From NCBI GenBank assembly GCA_009760855.2, contig WPIO01000075.1, positions 131,501-195,500 of the forward strand: a stretch of 64,000 bases of DNA. Reading direction: 5' to 3'. Both the position numbers and the translations under genes were made by a program. Shown in pieces: positions 21,840 to 35,423 of the stretch. The DNA comes from Cristatella mucedo (lineage: Eukaryota; Bryozoa; Phylactolaemata; Cristatellidae). A model generated the notes under the pieces. It was not told the DNA's origin and did no database searches. It saw nothing but the letters and a program-made list of their open reading frames with translations. Within the stretch, counting starts at the first letter, position 1; every line of letters begins with the position of its first letter.

Positions 21840-23990
21840 CAGTTTACGAGACGCACATGTACAAGCCATGTGTCAACTGAGGCCTGTACCTCGTGCTGTC
21901 ACTACCAACCATAGCTCACACAACTAGATAGCGAAAGCACTTTTAACCCAAGATTTGGTAGGGCCCCAGTATCTTACAGGTTTATATTATATGAACACTA
22001 AGTTGACTGCTTATTAAGCTAAACCATTAACCCATAACGTCTTAACTACTTATTGCTCGTTTGAACGTTCCCGAGTGCCTTAGTAAGGTATCAAGCATTG
22101 CATTTCCCACTCACTAGCAGAATAGAGAAGCTTCAAAGGTTGTCGTCAATGTCATCTTCCGTCTTACATTTGTGAATGTTAAATCGAACGTGGCCCTAAC
22201 ACTTGCACTGTTGTCCTGCCGTCTGGGCGATACTAAGTAGCTTCAACACTCCCTCCCCAGCTGCAAGTACCGGAAGACCTAGAAACTCAGTTGAAAGGGA
22301 GACTCTGAACGCATATCCAGATAAGGTACAGCCAAAAGTAAACGATCATCGACTGTACGCGTAGGCGATAGAAATTAAATTGAACCGAATGAGTTGCAGT
22401 AGGAACGCCTCTGGACCGGCTAGTCCATTTTTAGTAAAACGAGCAGCACAAAGAATAGTGTTATGCCGAGATCTGGAATTAATATACTAAAAAACAGACC
22501 ACTGCCTACTCAAAGCATGCTAAGACCTCAAGAAAAGTCATGGTCGGAGAATGCTTGCAGCCCCAACAGGACAGCTAGACGCAACTACTACCACAGACCG
22601 AATCAGCAGCACATTAAACGCGAAGCAAGATTCTCACGTTTTGCACTACAAACCGTGTCACTGACTGACGTGAACGACTATAAAGCCACAGAGCTGCTGA
22701 TTCGGCTTCCGATGTCAAAATCTTAAATCGTCATCATACCCCTGGTTCCCTAATGGCTTAGCAGGCTTAAGCCACAATTATTCAATTTCAACAGATAGCA
22801 TTATTGCATAACCCGACTCTTTAAAAACACGACCGGTAATAGAACACCTCGCCGAAACACTTGCACTTGTTGAGTTTAAACAGTTAAACAAAATGGAGGC
22901 TAACTATGTGGTACTAACCAATTCACAGCTTTAGTTCGACGTGCTAAGGATTTATCTAGTTGGACTTGGGAATCGAACCGGGTCTCCTGCTTCACATGCA
23001 CGTATCTTTGCATTGATGCTGCCTCATGATTATCTATAGAGTAAAGACACGATAGCCTTAACAATTAGCTCACGGCTCGTAATTCGCTAGCAAGTGTATC
23101 CACCTTTAACACGATCTTTACACTGCTATCAACATAGCCATTCCACCACATGCTAATCAGCATCCAGCCCAGAGAAGGTGCATGCAAAAACTGCACCAGC
23201 TAACCATAGTGTATGCGAAGGCAGCTCTCAGGCATCCGAGACTTAAGCAAGCAAGGATCGAACTACACACTGCACAGCACCACCCCACCCCACGTCGTAG
23301 TAACAGTCTCACAGTCATCCGCATAACATTGCTCGCAGAGCAGCTATTGCAGTTAAACCCCCTAGTCGCAGTCTCACAAGTCATTTTCGTAACGTTGTTG
23401 CAGAGCAGCTATTGCAGCGATGGGCTGGCTGGGCTTGATTGTTTACATGGCAACGTGCACAGGTATTGCAAGCAAGGAAATTGAACCGAAGCATAACCGA
23501 TGCTCTGATCACGAGAGCCAGGTAAAAAAGTACTCCCACTATAAAGTGATGTCAATGGCCCTGCAATTAGGCACACAGACAAATAATTCAACATTAACTA
23601 AACGTTCAGTATTCTTCGACCTCGGCGAAATATAAAATCATCACAGACAGGAACAACTTCTTCGATGGAACAATCATCGTGTCTTAAGTACCACCCTCGC
23701 TAGGAGTCTAAAATGGTGAGTGCCACGAGCTTGGGTACAAGTCCACTGCTAAAGCAGAACAGACAATGGCAGCGCCTCAAGGCACGATCCTGAGTGAAAA
23801 CCTCTCACAGAGGGGCTATCCCAGGAGGTCGCACGGCGACATTCCGGTCAACGATTTGCACTTGCTCTCGCTTACTGTCGTATGTGTCCTAGAGGCTCAT
23901 CTTTACAGTGCTAGAGACCGTAAATATTACAGCCTCTCACACTGCTAGGGGAGCAGGGCAATTGCTCCAGTAAGGAAGTACCAGACCCAC
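21840..23990. other. Intergenic stretch downstream of INTS6
   Basis: No exon was supported. It holds degenerate tRNA-like B boxes (for example GGAATCGAACCGGGTC near 22,970) and a 47-bp direct repeat at 23,306 and 23,371. Part of it may be the INTS6 3' UTR; I found no clear AATAAA for that gene. Confidence 0.4.
23306..23417. repeat. Diverged 47-bp direct repeat
   Basis: 23,306-23,352 and 23,371-23,417 share GTCTCACA, then a variable middle, then CAGAGCAGCTATTGCAG. This is an old local duplication. Confidence 0.75.
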
Positions 23991-23998
23991 GTCTGATA

Positions 23999-26900
23999 CT
24001 ACCTCACTGGCCCAGTGATCATGGCTGCAGACACACCACTGCTGCCACTATTGATTTTGTTGTTGCTGCCATTCAGCACTGTCAGCCTGAATTGCTGAAG
24101 AAGAAGGACAAGCCCACTACGTCGGAAGCGCCGAGCTTCCCGCACCACTTCATCAATGATGCCCAACCGAGAGCTGACCGGCCCATCAGCAGCCCTTAGA
24201 AGGCCGAACAGTCGATCATGATCTGCAACGACGAGAGGTTCATCAGTACAGCTTGACAGCATCTCGAAAACGATAGCAACATGCACACAAAGAAAACAAG
24301 AAAAAACTAAAAGTTGCTCTACTGCCAAAGGTGTGCATATGTCAGTGAAAACCAAAAATAATGATGAATGCAAACTCATCTTAATAGGCGAGAGCTTATG
24401 TGTGACAATGGTAAACTTCCAGCAATAGTTAGCTCAATATCAAAGAACAAATCCGTCGGAGCCAAAGAACTATTCTAATTACGTTTGAAAATATCTCAAA
24501 TTGTTGGGAAACATCTAACTGATTCCTCTTCAAGATCTTACCATACAATATTTAACCTACAAGCCGAGAGACCATAACAATTTAAATTACAAAATACTGT
24601 CAGCGATATTCAGAAAGCAGTTCTTAACTAACAGAATATCCACTGCTCAACCGTTGTCAGGATTCAGTGTAGATATTAATAGTTAAGCCCAATACTTAAC
24701 ATTGACTTCCCAGTGCTTAGGATAAGCGACCTTGCCGAGTAGCTGAGCACTACACCACTACGCGTGACACTATTAGTTTTTGGGTTCAAACATTTACCAG
24801 GCCCTGCGCATTGTCGGATCAAAAATACTTCAGGCAGAGCCCTTGTTCCTATGTTCACCGCAAGTTCATTTTTAAGGGGGTCGCCTATTTGAACTGCATT
24901 GACATAGGCCATCGGCTAGTGAACACAGCAATTCACCCCCAAAACATGAAGCCAAGCTGACATCAAGTACTGACAGAATCCTGATACCAAGACCAAATCG
25001 GGATCTGATCCATGAGAATGTCCCTAACGGCAAGGGAATGCAAACAACCCAGGGTGTGATCGGCACTACCTCTTCCAAGTCCGGCAAGGCAACCAAGGTA
25101 CAGGGGACCAAGAATGGCAGCACTTACTTTTGCCAGGTCTCCTCACTTCCTTACACAGTAGTCGTTTGAGGTCGGCCGGGCTCGTGGTGTGAAGCCAGCC
25201 ATTCACTGGCTGAGAGTGGTAGGCCACGGCAGCACTAGTCTGGACCCCGGCACGCACAGGTGCTGGAGTAGCTGCGTGAAAGCTACAGCTAGGACTACTG
25301 TCCTGGGCGGCCGGCGGAGGCGACGGCACGCTCTCAGAGTAGCCATTCGATAGGAAATGAGGCGTGGGCGCAGGTAGTGAGCCTGACACGGGCGGGCTGA
25401 TGGCGCGCGGCAGGGGCTCTGGCAGTGCACTATCCAGCTGAGGTGACAGCAGTGCGACACCTCCATCCAGCGGGATCCTCAGCACGCCAGTGACATCGAC
25501 GGTGGGGGTCAAGGGCCGCCGTATGGGGAAGTCTTTTGGCAGCGGCCCTGGCTTGCGCCGCCTTGCGGGGCCTGGCGTTGGGGACGAAGGGCTCAGCATC
25601 GCTGCATCAGCGGACGACGACGGCCTTTTGGCGCGCGGCGAGCCAGGCCCACCACCGGGCATGGCCTCGTCCGCTTCGTCGATCATGAGATTCTGCAACG
25701 GGCGGTCAACTGCCCGGTCACACACAAACGCGCGCGCACAGGCGAGCGCAAATACGATCGTGGTGACGAGACCGTAAATTGCGAGCGCCGAGATCAAGAC
25801 TACAATGTACCTTGTTCACTTTGAACGGATTGCCAAACGTGTGCAAACGGCTGGGCGCAGTCTCGAGCTCTCGAAGTGGGGCCTGAGCTTTGCTCAGGTA
25901 CTCGTGGTAGTCGCCCATCTGCTGCACTGGCATGTTGTGGATTCGCTCTGCTCGAATAAGATTACGGTTCACACAAGATTCCGCATGCATTTATTTACTC
26001 ATGGCTGGTACTCTTGATGGCGCTGAATGTGACTAACTGACAGATTAGCATACCATGTCCAAGTGCTTGCTAACAGAGGACAGGAATGAGGCAACAGGAG
26101 GCGAATACTGTATGTGAATCGAACTCAACATAACCATACCTTCTTCTAGAAGTCGGGACACACGTGCGTTGGGATGCAACAAAAGCGAATGCAACTTATT
26201 AAGCTGTCTCAGCAGGTCTCTTCTGGGAATATCGTAGGGATTCCTACAAAAAAGAGCACTGTTAAAAATGCATCAAGATGAGATAGGAGTTGCAATGCGA
26301 TGCCAGTGAGATAGTTAACAATTATATATCAATGTGCATATACTACACATGCATGATCAATCACGGCAGTCCACCTAAGACAAGCAAGATCAAATAATGC
26401 AACAAAGAGAATCTGAATGATTTCCTTTTGTATAGTGTGCAAAAACACACAAGAGCATACCCATTTATCCAACCTAAGCTGTCCCAGATTCGCTTAATAT
26501 CTATAACATACGATATCAAAGCACAAAAAGCCTTTTGCAATAACGCTACGTAACATTAAACGAATATTTAAACCAAATACAACACATAGAATATACCTGG
26601 GTGCACAGCAAGCAATGTGCACACACAACCAGGTTTTGGTGCTGGCAATATAATTATGAGTTACCTGAAGAGCTGATGAGCTGACAATCGGCCGTTTGCC
26701 ACTGAACGTACGGGTACAGCAATCTGAAATGTCTCGAAGCGAGACAGTTCTTGCTGCAGAGCAGCCATAGACAGGAGATCACCATTTGCATACTGAAGGA
26801 GTTCGTTGAAATCCCGCCTCTGTACCACCGAGCCGGCGCTTCTGTTCAACAAAGCGATTTATTTTGCACAATAAGACACTTGGCAACATGAATCGCCAAG

Positions 26901-29900
26901 CAGTACGATCCAACGTTAGGAAATACTACGTTGTAAGACATAATATACCAACGCGGCTGCAAAAACTAGACCTACCGAGCAACGACGCGAACGAACTCGA
27001 CAGGTGGTATACGTTGACCCACACTGCTCAGCAACCGATCATACTCCATTTTTGCTTTGACCTTAACTTGCTTGAGATACTGAGACACGGCAAGGCTGAG
27101 ACAATTGTCCATAGTTTCGGGTATGGCCGGCGGGGGCGTTCCATTTGGAACCATTTTTGTCAGAGCTCTTCGGAGTGGCTACAATACGTCAACAGTGAGA
27201 ACACGAAAGTACACCTCAGTGGTGTAGACTTGGGGCATAACGTGTACCGGGGAAATTCTGACCCTCGAGCGAGGACATGCACCATGAAACCTGAACGGCA
27301 GCAAGTAAATAAGAAGCCCGAGCAGAACAGAACAGGGTAGGCACATGCCCTTCAGAGGGGAGCATGTTCGACAAAAGAAATGCACACATTAGTATCGGTG
27401 GCTGGGGTGCGAGATACAAAAAGCCGGTAAACACGTAAGAAAGTTTGTGTTAAACTACCGATCCTTCCCACCACCTACATACATACCGGAGCATAGTACG
27501 CTGGCATAGCCTTAAGGTAAGACTCAAAATCTTGCCTCCATTTCGTTGTCTGCTTATGCTGCAGAGGGCCAACTAGCTCACCTGCAAGCACGTACATACA
27601 ACAATAGACAGTTGATACAGCTCTAAGCAGCACAAGTAATTGCACGAACAATGGCATGCAAGCCACATGGTATAAGACATTAACAATAGAGCTTTCGATG
27701 CGCCATGTCATCAAATGAGAAAGGTTATTAATGTCAGTCGAACAAAGAAGTAATTACCTAATAAAGGCAGTGCGACTGGGTAGTTGTAAGGTAATACGAT
27801 CAAGTTGACAGACTGCAGATTGGAACTGACTTTCAGGTAACCAAATGGAAGACCACTATCGCCATATTTAGCACTTTTCTCAACGAAGACCTAAAAAGAT
27901 GGAGACATGGCAATCTCATTGCAGACGAGCAAAAATCATCACCGAGCTGACTTCCGTGCGGGCAACGCTCATTTTCAAAGAAACAATGGTGATCGTCAAC
28001 AGCGCTGAACATGAATATCAGGAGTAGGCCTGGGGGAGTGCTAAATGCAGGCAGAAACACATCGTGAGCAGCATATCTTGCTTCAACCACAAGTTCTCAA
28101 CTAGCAATCAAATGCTTCTGGTAAGTCGGCAAAAAAGCTGTTAGATGCTGCGACGCTCGGCAGCCTACCGGCAAGCACAAGTTCGGCTGCTTGCGTTCCA
28201 GAAGCACAGCCGTTAGCGGTGATGGCTCGACCTCATACTTGTCGAACGGCAGACCTTCGGGCATGCTTGGAGGATCACATAGCGCCCCCAAGCACTTCAC
28301 GATGGGATGCGCGTCACGAGGAGGCTGAAACGAAGGCACCAGCAATGCCGTAACCAGGCAACTGTCTTCGGCAACACAAGCAAGCATCGCTAGGCTGTTT
28401 GCTCGCTCACACACCAATGCCTTTGCAGACATATCAGGCCAAAACGCCTCCGGTATGGGCCAGTGACCCGAGAAGCCTTTCTGGGCGGCTGAGCGTGGGA
28501 CATAGATGAGGCAACGACAGCTAGGGGCCGATATCGAGTTCGGCCCCGTGAGCGCCGGTTGCTGCAGATGGATTGGCGGTAGCTTCTCGTTCGAAGGGCC
28601 TTCAAGAGTCGAGACACATACACATCACTAGTCTACAGTGCTTGCACATCGCACTGGCAGCTGGCATGCACGAGGCAGGCTATACAAAATGGCTGGCCGT
28701 GAAGTGGCTACCTTCTGATGAAGAGGTGGCATCCGGCTTTTCGAAGCTGATGACCACACCAATTTGGGCCTTCTGGAGTATGGCTTCCAGGGCTGATATT
28801 AACGTGCGCTGTGAGGTAATGGCAAACGACCGACCTGGAAAGTTCGGCAGCATATAAACGCTCGTGCGTTTCAAGCCGCATCCATAAAAAGGATGGGAGC
28901 AAAGAAATCTAAGGTCGAGTCTACAGTCGAGTTTGTGCTTCGAGAAAAGACATTACACGGCTTTCATCACGACTTCTCTTAACACTAAACGACACCTAGC
29001 AGGTAGCCGACGTGAGATAAATCCGCTCTGGGCACTCCACTGTGCACAGAAGGCAAGCATAGCAACAACTGCTCACTACAATGAATCTCGTCGTTAAGAG
29101 ACAAAGATGAGTAGCGTGTGTGCAAGCACGCGAGAGTGATAGAAAGGAGACAGAGCCGGAAAGACAGCATCGAGAGTGGGAGAAAACGCAGAGGATGCAG
29201 GTAAAACATCGCCTGCCGTGCTGCTCCGCTGCTGCTTACCGCCTGTCACTTCGCACATGAGATCGAGTGGCGTGTCGGCGGCAGGGCAAGGCGGCGGCCC
29301 AGCCATCTCATCGCTGCCGGCCGGATGGGTGCCGGGCACGCGCAAGACCACGCCGAACAGCCGCTGGTCCCAGCGGAATGGCTCCTTTGTCAGCTCACTT
29401 CCGGCTATTCCATTTTGCATGGGCAGGTTCAGCTATGGAACGAGGCAAAGTGCGCGCGCGATGCCGACTGACGATGCTGAGCGGGCATGGCAGAACCACG
29501 GGACGGGGGACTTCGCGCGTGACAGAGAGAGGACGTGCGAGCGCGGCGGCTGCAGCAGCTGCTGCTGCCGCCGAGCAAAGCGAAGGACAAGGGCGAGCGC
29601 CGCTCCACCGATCAGGGAGCCGGCTGCTCGTCCTCCCGTGCACAAGCGCGAGTCCCGTACCTCTTTCTGGACTCCGGACATGGTGGTCAGAGGTCGGCCG
29701 TCAGTGAAGCACACAATGAGAGCCGGCTCGACATAGTACGGGCAGCGACCCTGGAAAGGCAAAAGTCACGAGTGCAACTGCGCCGGCCTCGACGATGTGC
29801 GCGAGCGCGGAGGCTGCAGCAGAGTCTAGCGCCGATGCCCGGTGACCTCGCACGGCTAGGCAAGCAAGGCACGGCTAGGCAAGCACGGCGTGCCCCCCCC

Positions 29901-32900
29901 CCCGATGCACACGCACATGAATACGGTGCCGTAATGGAAAGCAATTCGCTCACGGCCACAGCACGAGTAACATAAAGCCACACCGCCACCGTGGCTGCAT
30001 GTACTAACTATTTCCGAAGCATGCTAACCATCCGAAGAATGCTAGCAAAGGAAACTCGATGAAACTCGACGGCCGAGAAGTTGGTGAAGCCAGCAAACGC
30101 AAACTGAAAGGCTCTCGCGCGCGACCATGCTGCTCACCTGCCCGTACGTGTCGATGCCGGTTTGGTTGCGATTAATATTGAGAAGATCGAATGCGTTGCG
30201 TAGGGCGTTGCCAAGCGGTGTCAGACCGTGTGCCTGCAGTCCTTTTAGCTCGTTCATGAGCGTAGCGTGACTTTCCTTCCACCCTGCCTGCACAAGCAAA
30301 TTACTGCTGATTGAGCGAAGTATGCCCCTGACGGGGCACCACGCAGCACAGTGCTGGCTAAAAGTGGACCAAGTAAGAGAAGCTATAAATACACCTATTT
30401 AGCACAGCATTTGGTGGGTCCCTGTGATTCAACATTTATGTGCTTATGGCGCTGTCACTAACCACACTTGCATGCCGACCCGGTGCATGTCACCCCTAAC
30501 CACGTTATTCTTGTTTACTGAGAATGCTACCACCAACCATTCGATCGTGCTTCCTTGTCATCAAATGTGAAGTGCCTAGAAAGAGATTTGAGTTCTCCGA
30601 GGGAGCTTTATCAAGCGTGTTATTATTATTAATTTTTGCAGCTGATAATTGTGGGCATATACCAAAACCAAAGGCTTTTTCTTTTCACTGCTCAGGCAGC
30701 CGCATGGCGCGCACACAGACACACGAGGAGCAAGCCAAATGCTCCGACTTAATGCCGGTCTTAACTAGCCGATCGCGATGGCTGGTGATTGACATCTACA
30801 GCATCTACAACATCTACAGCAGCACAGGGCTCGTCAAGCCTCGCCTCACAAGCGAGGAGCCCATCGACGGAGCCGGCTCGTCGGCAAAGCTCCTCAAGCC
30901 TCCTCTTAGCACGCGAGTTCCGGTAGCAAGTCCTGCCTCCAAGTAAACCCCCTTGTCAGCAGTTTTCACTGGTCAGTTTTTCACTACTTCGACTTGCACC
31001 CTCAGGCCCGAGGGCAGTAGGGTCAAGCCAAGTCAGTCAATCAGTTCTGAAAGACAGGGCACTGGCTCACCCACGGGCAGCTACCTGCCGGCCAAATCCA
31101 GATTTGCAGGCTGGCCTCAAGGTCAAGGCCTGCTAAAATATTACCCCAGGGATAAAAGGAAATTTTTGTGCCTGGCCGCCTCAATCGGGCCACCCTTTCT
31201 TGCCGAGACGTCGAGTCATGGGCATGCAGCCTCGATTGCCGGGGTCGTCTTCACAAAGAGTGATGAAATATGCCCATGCCCACTAATAAATAAAACACAA
31301 TGTATAAAACACAGGTAATAAAACACTGGTAAATGAAAGAAAGCAGGAGCCGAGCAACAGAACTGCAAGCAAGGGTTTACACTGAACCAGGAGGCCTGAT
31401 GCCTGCGATTCTCCGGATCCATATACTGATTGCTTTGCCTCATGAAGTTTGACAAGCCATTAAACAAGAACAAGCTGTGGACGGTGGCAAGACCCAGGGT
31501 ACTGTAATGTGTCGGCAGAACCTTGGCCCAATGGACAGGTTAGCAAGACTGTTGCCTCTAGACTTAAAGGTCGTGGGTTCAACTGACCAGGACAGGTACT
31601 TCTTTCTTCCTAGCATCATGTTAACAATAATAATGGAACTTTAATAGCACCCAAAGAGAACTAAATCTCTTTCTAAGCCAAGGGCCGGAAAGGAAGCATG
31701 TCAAATCGGTTAGTGATAATACTCACTATCTCAGCATGCACATAAGCACACAGGGATAAGTCACACAGAAGGAGCACATGCAACAAGCAAATACTGGGCT
31801 TCATTTACTGACTGCCGTTAAGTCAGTGGACGTCGTGACGGCAGTCGCTAGTGAGTTCAAGGCATTGGCAGCAAACAGACTCGAGGCATGGTCTGACCGG
31901 GATTAAATGCCAGTCAGAGGCACAGCTGAATGATTCGAGTGATAGGAGCGAGTAGTACGATGCAAAGTTTGATTGGTTATTTAGTATTTCAGATGATTTG
32001 GCCAAAGCAAGAGAACGAAGAGACCTGAAGGTGACTGACAGAACTTGGAAGTCAATATGCTGCTTGATGGGGAACCAGTGCAGCTGGGTGACAAGTAGTG
32101 TACTGCAGCAGTTGCAAGGTTCATGACAGACAACATAGGTGCAGACTTTAGCAACAACTGCAAGCAACTTATTGAACAGAAAGCATCTCTAGCAAGAAGT
32201 GAGCCACACAAGTCTAGATGGGATGCAACACATCCATGGACAAGCTTGGCTATGGTAGCCATGTCTAAGCAGGCCCGAATTTTCACAATGGCATGTAGCT
32301 GAAAGTAGGCCGACATGATGGTGGAGCTGACGTCATTATACAGTGAAGGGTCATTTAGGAACAAGAAATCCAGATTGTATGCAGCAGGTACAAGAAATAT
32401 TCAGGCAAAGCCTATTTTGAAGGGTAGGCTTTCTAATTTCTGATTAACACTAGGTTTGCCCAACTATTGATTCATAACCATATCCTTCCACAGCCCATCT
32501 CCACAGGGCTAGCTATCACTGGCACACCGCTCTCAACTGGGCTAGATTCTACTTCAGTGAGAGATATCAGTGTGTAGATGTAAACAGCTGTTGGTCATCT
32601 AGGGAGCCGTTAGCTCCCGGGTCTAAACCTAAGGAGCTAGCACACTTCACAATCCGGGTTGTGTGCTCGAGTCCTGCACAAGACAATCTATTGCTTTCTG
32701 CAGGCGGGGTGACGACGAAGGCTTTTCTGCCGCCATATAAATGACTGCCACACTAAATTACTGCGATTCGCTTCATTCAGGACTATTAGAATATGCCCTT
32801 AAACGTCTGCCACTGGTCCAAAACTCATCAGCTAGTCGGGTCTTGTGTCAAAGGCATAGCTGCCAAATTACTCTACTTCTATCTGAGCTTCACTGGTACC

Positions 32901-35423
32901 CTATCGAACATAAGTCGACTTTAAGATCTTCAGTTGACTTACTGATCGCACTACCGGCTCCTCAGCATCTAGCCATCTCACACTAAATCGAAATCTCGCT
33001 GACAATGCGTTATGCTCGTCGTATTCACCCCAAGTCTCGAACTCACTTCGGTGACGGTCACAACCGGCAATGACACTGCATCCTTCAAGTCTTAACTAAA
33101 GAGACACCTGTTCCGGTCAACTTTCCTTTGTTTCCAATAACTTGCTTTGTTTGCTCCGGTGAGCCTTGTGTGCGTACCTGTGCATAATTCAGTGCATGTT
33201 ACAAGCGATAGGTCTTTCTAACCGGTGGCTGTGAGTTTCTTAATGTTAGACTTGGCATGGTGGTCTAGCATGATGCCCGTTTGCATTTGCACGATTGATA
33301 CCATGCATGTCAATAACCCTTGGGTATTGATTCTCACCCAGTGAGTTGCAAAGCAAGTGGACAGATAGTAAGCTCTGTGGGGCTACACAAACAATTTTAG
33401 TCCGAAAACTGGTTCTTGCGAATATAGTATACAGAAACCGATAGAGCTAGGACCGTTTAAAGCGTACCTGTTTGTTGTTTGACCGTAGAGTGCAAGAAAT
33501 TACGTGTCTATGGACGTCTAAATGCTTACCGCTTCGAGCTGACTCCACCAAGTCGGCAGCTAGTAACTTGCTTATTGGTTATGATCGTGCATACCTATTA
33601 TCGCTTCGTTATCGATGCTCAAATGCATTCCTAGACTTTATTGCTGTTGCTACCACTAACCACCCGATCTTGCTTATTTTGCACCAACTGTAAAGTGCCT
33701 AGAAAGAGACTGAGCTCTACGAGGGCACTATGTCAAATGTATTATTATTATGATGCAAGACTTGGGAACCAAGAAAGTTTGTCGAGGGAATGAGCAGTCA
33801 GGTTGCCATTATGAGCAGTTATCTGATTTCTCACAATTTTAATTTTGGAAAGCGTGCACTACAAGCTTAGAATGAGTTACTTATAAGTTTTGCATCAAGT
33901 TTGTCGAGATAGAGCACCAAGGATGAGAACTTGCACAGTTCACTGAATATTCCATATTAACATTTTTCAAAGCCGTGCACTACGATGTCTGAACGATGTA
34001 ACGATAATTGAATTCTTCACATGAAAGCTGAGGATCTAAGGGTGAAGCCGAATGCTAAGAGTAAGGTAGGCTTCTATCACTAGAGGTGGTGCATCTGAGG
34101 ACATCCGTGATGAACCGGTTCTATGAAGCACACGATCAAATTAAGCTTTACAACTAAGCGCCGTTGCTGCGAAGATGGAGAGTTCCGCCTACACTTACTA
34201 CACACGCAGGCAGATGGAGGGAGGTTTGCTTTACAAGAGTGTGCTGAGGAGGGGGATAACCCCGGCAAGGAAGCTGCCAGCATTATTGGCATAAATTAAG
34301 GCCGGCCACAGCTGACGTCTCGACGACAAGCGAACGTGAGAACTAGACCCATTCGAGATCCAACTACAACAAGTAACGCAAGCTAACCTTTTAAGAAATG
34401 CTCGTGCCTAATGTCAACCGGACGCACTGGCGAAACTCACAAGACTAGGACATGAACGAACCTGAGCATCAGCTCACAAGACATCTCCGGGGATGCATGT
34501 CCGCACATCGGCAGTTTCAAATTAAAGCAACAGCCAAATCACCAAGTCGTTGGCTAGAAAAACCGGCCCATCCGGCTGGTACTACCCGCAAGGCGACTCA
34601 ACTAGATATTCCACGAAGGCAGACAGCGACTCCGTTCAATGCAGGAAAGTGGCACTTCACATATCGTGCAACCCTGGGACACTAGTATCGTTCGTTTAAC
34701 CCCAAAAGTTGGCACATATTTCAGCCCCAAATTAACCGCCTTCGACTGCACGAAGCTGCATCTGCGGCTTCATCAGTGAAGTTGCGAAAGTCCTACAAAC
34801 GCGAAAGCGCTGACAAGCATATACGTTGACGTCGAGCGGGCGGAGGCGAACTACAACAAGGGTAAATTTCCTACGATAGCCAGCCGGCGAAAAACAAATA
34901 AGGCGCGCTGTCGCAGCCCCCGGAACCGCTGGCGGTCAGGCACGTGACACTATCCCACAATACACTGATGGCATGGATGGCCATGGGTGGCGGTGATCCT
35001 ACTGCCCGATACAATCTAAGGAGGAACTATTGCGGTCTAGATACAGCACCGCTCTTGAGCACGCTAATGGCAGCCGAGAGATCTCCGTGGCCTTCGAGAA
35101 GTGCTGCTGCGTAGCGCTCGTAGGTCACTCGCATAAAACAAAGCAAGCGCGGCCGACCTTAATGTTCGCTGGTGGGTCTTCAAACGTCAGCAACATGTAT
35201 CTGTCCCACTTGCATTGGGGATCTCGCGACCTCATCTACAATAAACCCAGCCATTACTCTCCAATGCTCGGGTCCCCCAGTTGCCCAAGTAGCCTGCTAA
35301 CGTGAACGTTACCTTCATGAAAGTCTCAATGGCGCCTTTTGTAACATCCAGCAACGTCGTGCCTAGGTACGTGCGCTGATTCATGGAAGCGCTGGTATCG
35401 ACGAGGAACATAATTATAGTCAT
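23999..35423 (-). CDS. INTS6: Integrator complex subunit 6 (INTS6/DICE1), complete 15-exon model
   Basis: INTS6 links Integrator to PP2A in the nucleus, for snRNA 3'-end cleavage and promoter-proximal attenuation. Exons: 35423-35313, 35235-35158, 30287-30138, 29750-29661, 29432-29240, 28834-28712, 28599-28169, 27890-27758, 27581-27487, 27178-26976, 26841-26665, 26243-26140, 25947-25811, 25692-25128, 24222-23999 (TAG). All phases match: 937 codons against 887 residues in human. The VWA domain (about 1-225) opens FLVDTSASMNQR, with the MIDAS residues D9, S11 and S13; WDRYMLLTFEDPP and IVCFTDGRPLTTMSGVQ follow. Later blocks are GHWPIPEAFWPD, LPFDKYEVEPSPLT, KWRQDFESYLKAMP, NPYDIPRRDLL and LHTFGNPFK. 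Exon 14 has IDEADE (about 679-684) and a Pro/Ser-rich linker. The C-terminal domain carries IIDEVVREARRFRRSGL. Intron 1 is only 77 bp; intron 2 is 4.9 kb and repeat-filled. Exon 7 uses an AAG acceptor and exon 2 a GTCGGC donor. Confidence 0.95.
30383..30640 (+). mobile_element. LINE family 1 3'-end module in INTS6 intron 2 (antisense)
   Basis: Begins ATACACCTATTTAGCACAGC and ends with the hairpin (AGTGCCTAGAAAGAG...TTCTCCGAGGGAGCTTT) and a (TTATT)n tail. It is a 3'-end-only copy, antisense to INTS6. Confidence 0.85.
31500..31620 (+). repeat. tRNA-like SINE remnant in INTS6 intron 2
   Basis: TTGGCCCAATGGACAGGTTA resembles an A-box region and GGTCGTGGGTTCAACTGACC a mutated B box, with tRNA-like spacing. 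The adjacent LINE tail is in the opposite orientation. Confidence 0.5.
31622..32480 (-). mobile_element. LINE family 1 copy in INTS6 intron 2
   Basis: Starts with the antisense (ATT)n tail and hairpin (CACCCAAAGAGAACTAAATC). It continues through the 3' UTR and decayed reverse-transcriptase C-terminus (minus-strand frame SAYFQLHAIVKIRACLD). Confidence 0.85.
32590..32740 (+). mobile_element. SINE-like repeat, type 2, in INTS6 intron 2
   Basis: A B-box-like GGGTTGTGTGCTCGAGTCCT is followed by TTTCTGCAGGCGGGGTGACG and GGCTTTTCTGCCGCCATATA. The same body occurs at 60,200-60,330. Confidence 0.6.
32741..33755 (+). mobile_element. LINE family 1 copy in INTS6 intron 2 (antisense)
   Basis: The frame YCDSLHSGLLEYALKRL...LSELHWYPIE is the reverse-transcriptase C-terminal end. 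After a diverged middle comes the 3' UTR and hairpin (AAGTGCCTAGAAAGAGACTG...GAGGGCACT) and a (TATTAT)n tail near 33,750. Confidence 0.8.
33756..35157. other. Unique part of INTS6 intron 2
   Basis: No repeat copy or independent exon was supported. A minus-strand segment at 34,797-34,850 has splice-like borders but no family likeness (see rejected list). Confidence 0.5.

Noticed and set aside
22960-23030. Possible tRNA gene (antisense B box GGAATCGAACC)
   Set aside because: The T-stem does not pair and no acceptor stem or A box fits. It is a tRNA-derived relic at most.
30524-30946. 140-codon plus-strand frame in INTS6 intron 2
   Set aside because: It begins in a LINE tail and continues through unique intron with no family likeness.
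34797-34850. Splice-flanked minus-strand segment reading STSTYMLV, considered as INTS6 exon 2
   Set aside because: The exact 26-codon exon 2 was found at 35,235-35,158 with clear family identity (WDRYMLLTFEDPP).
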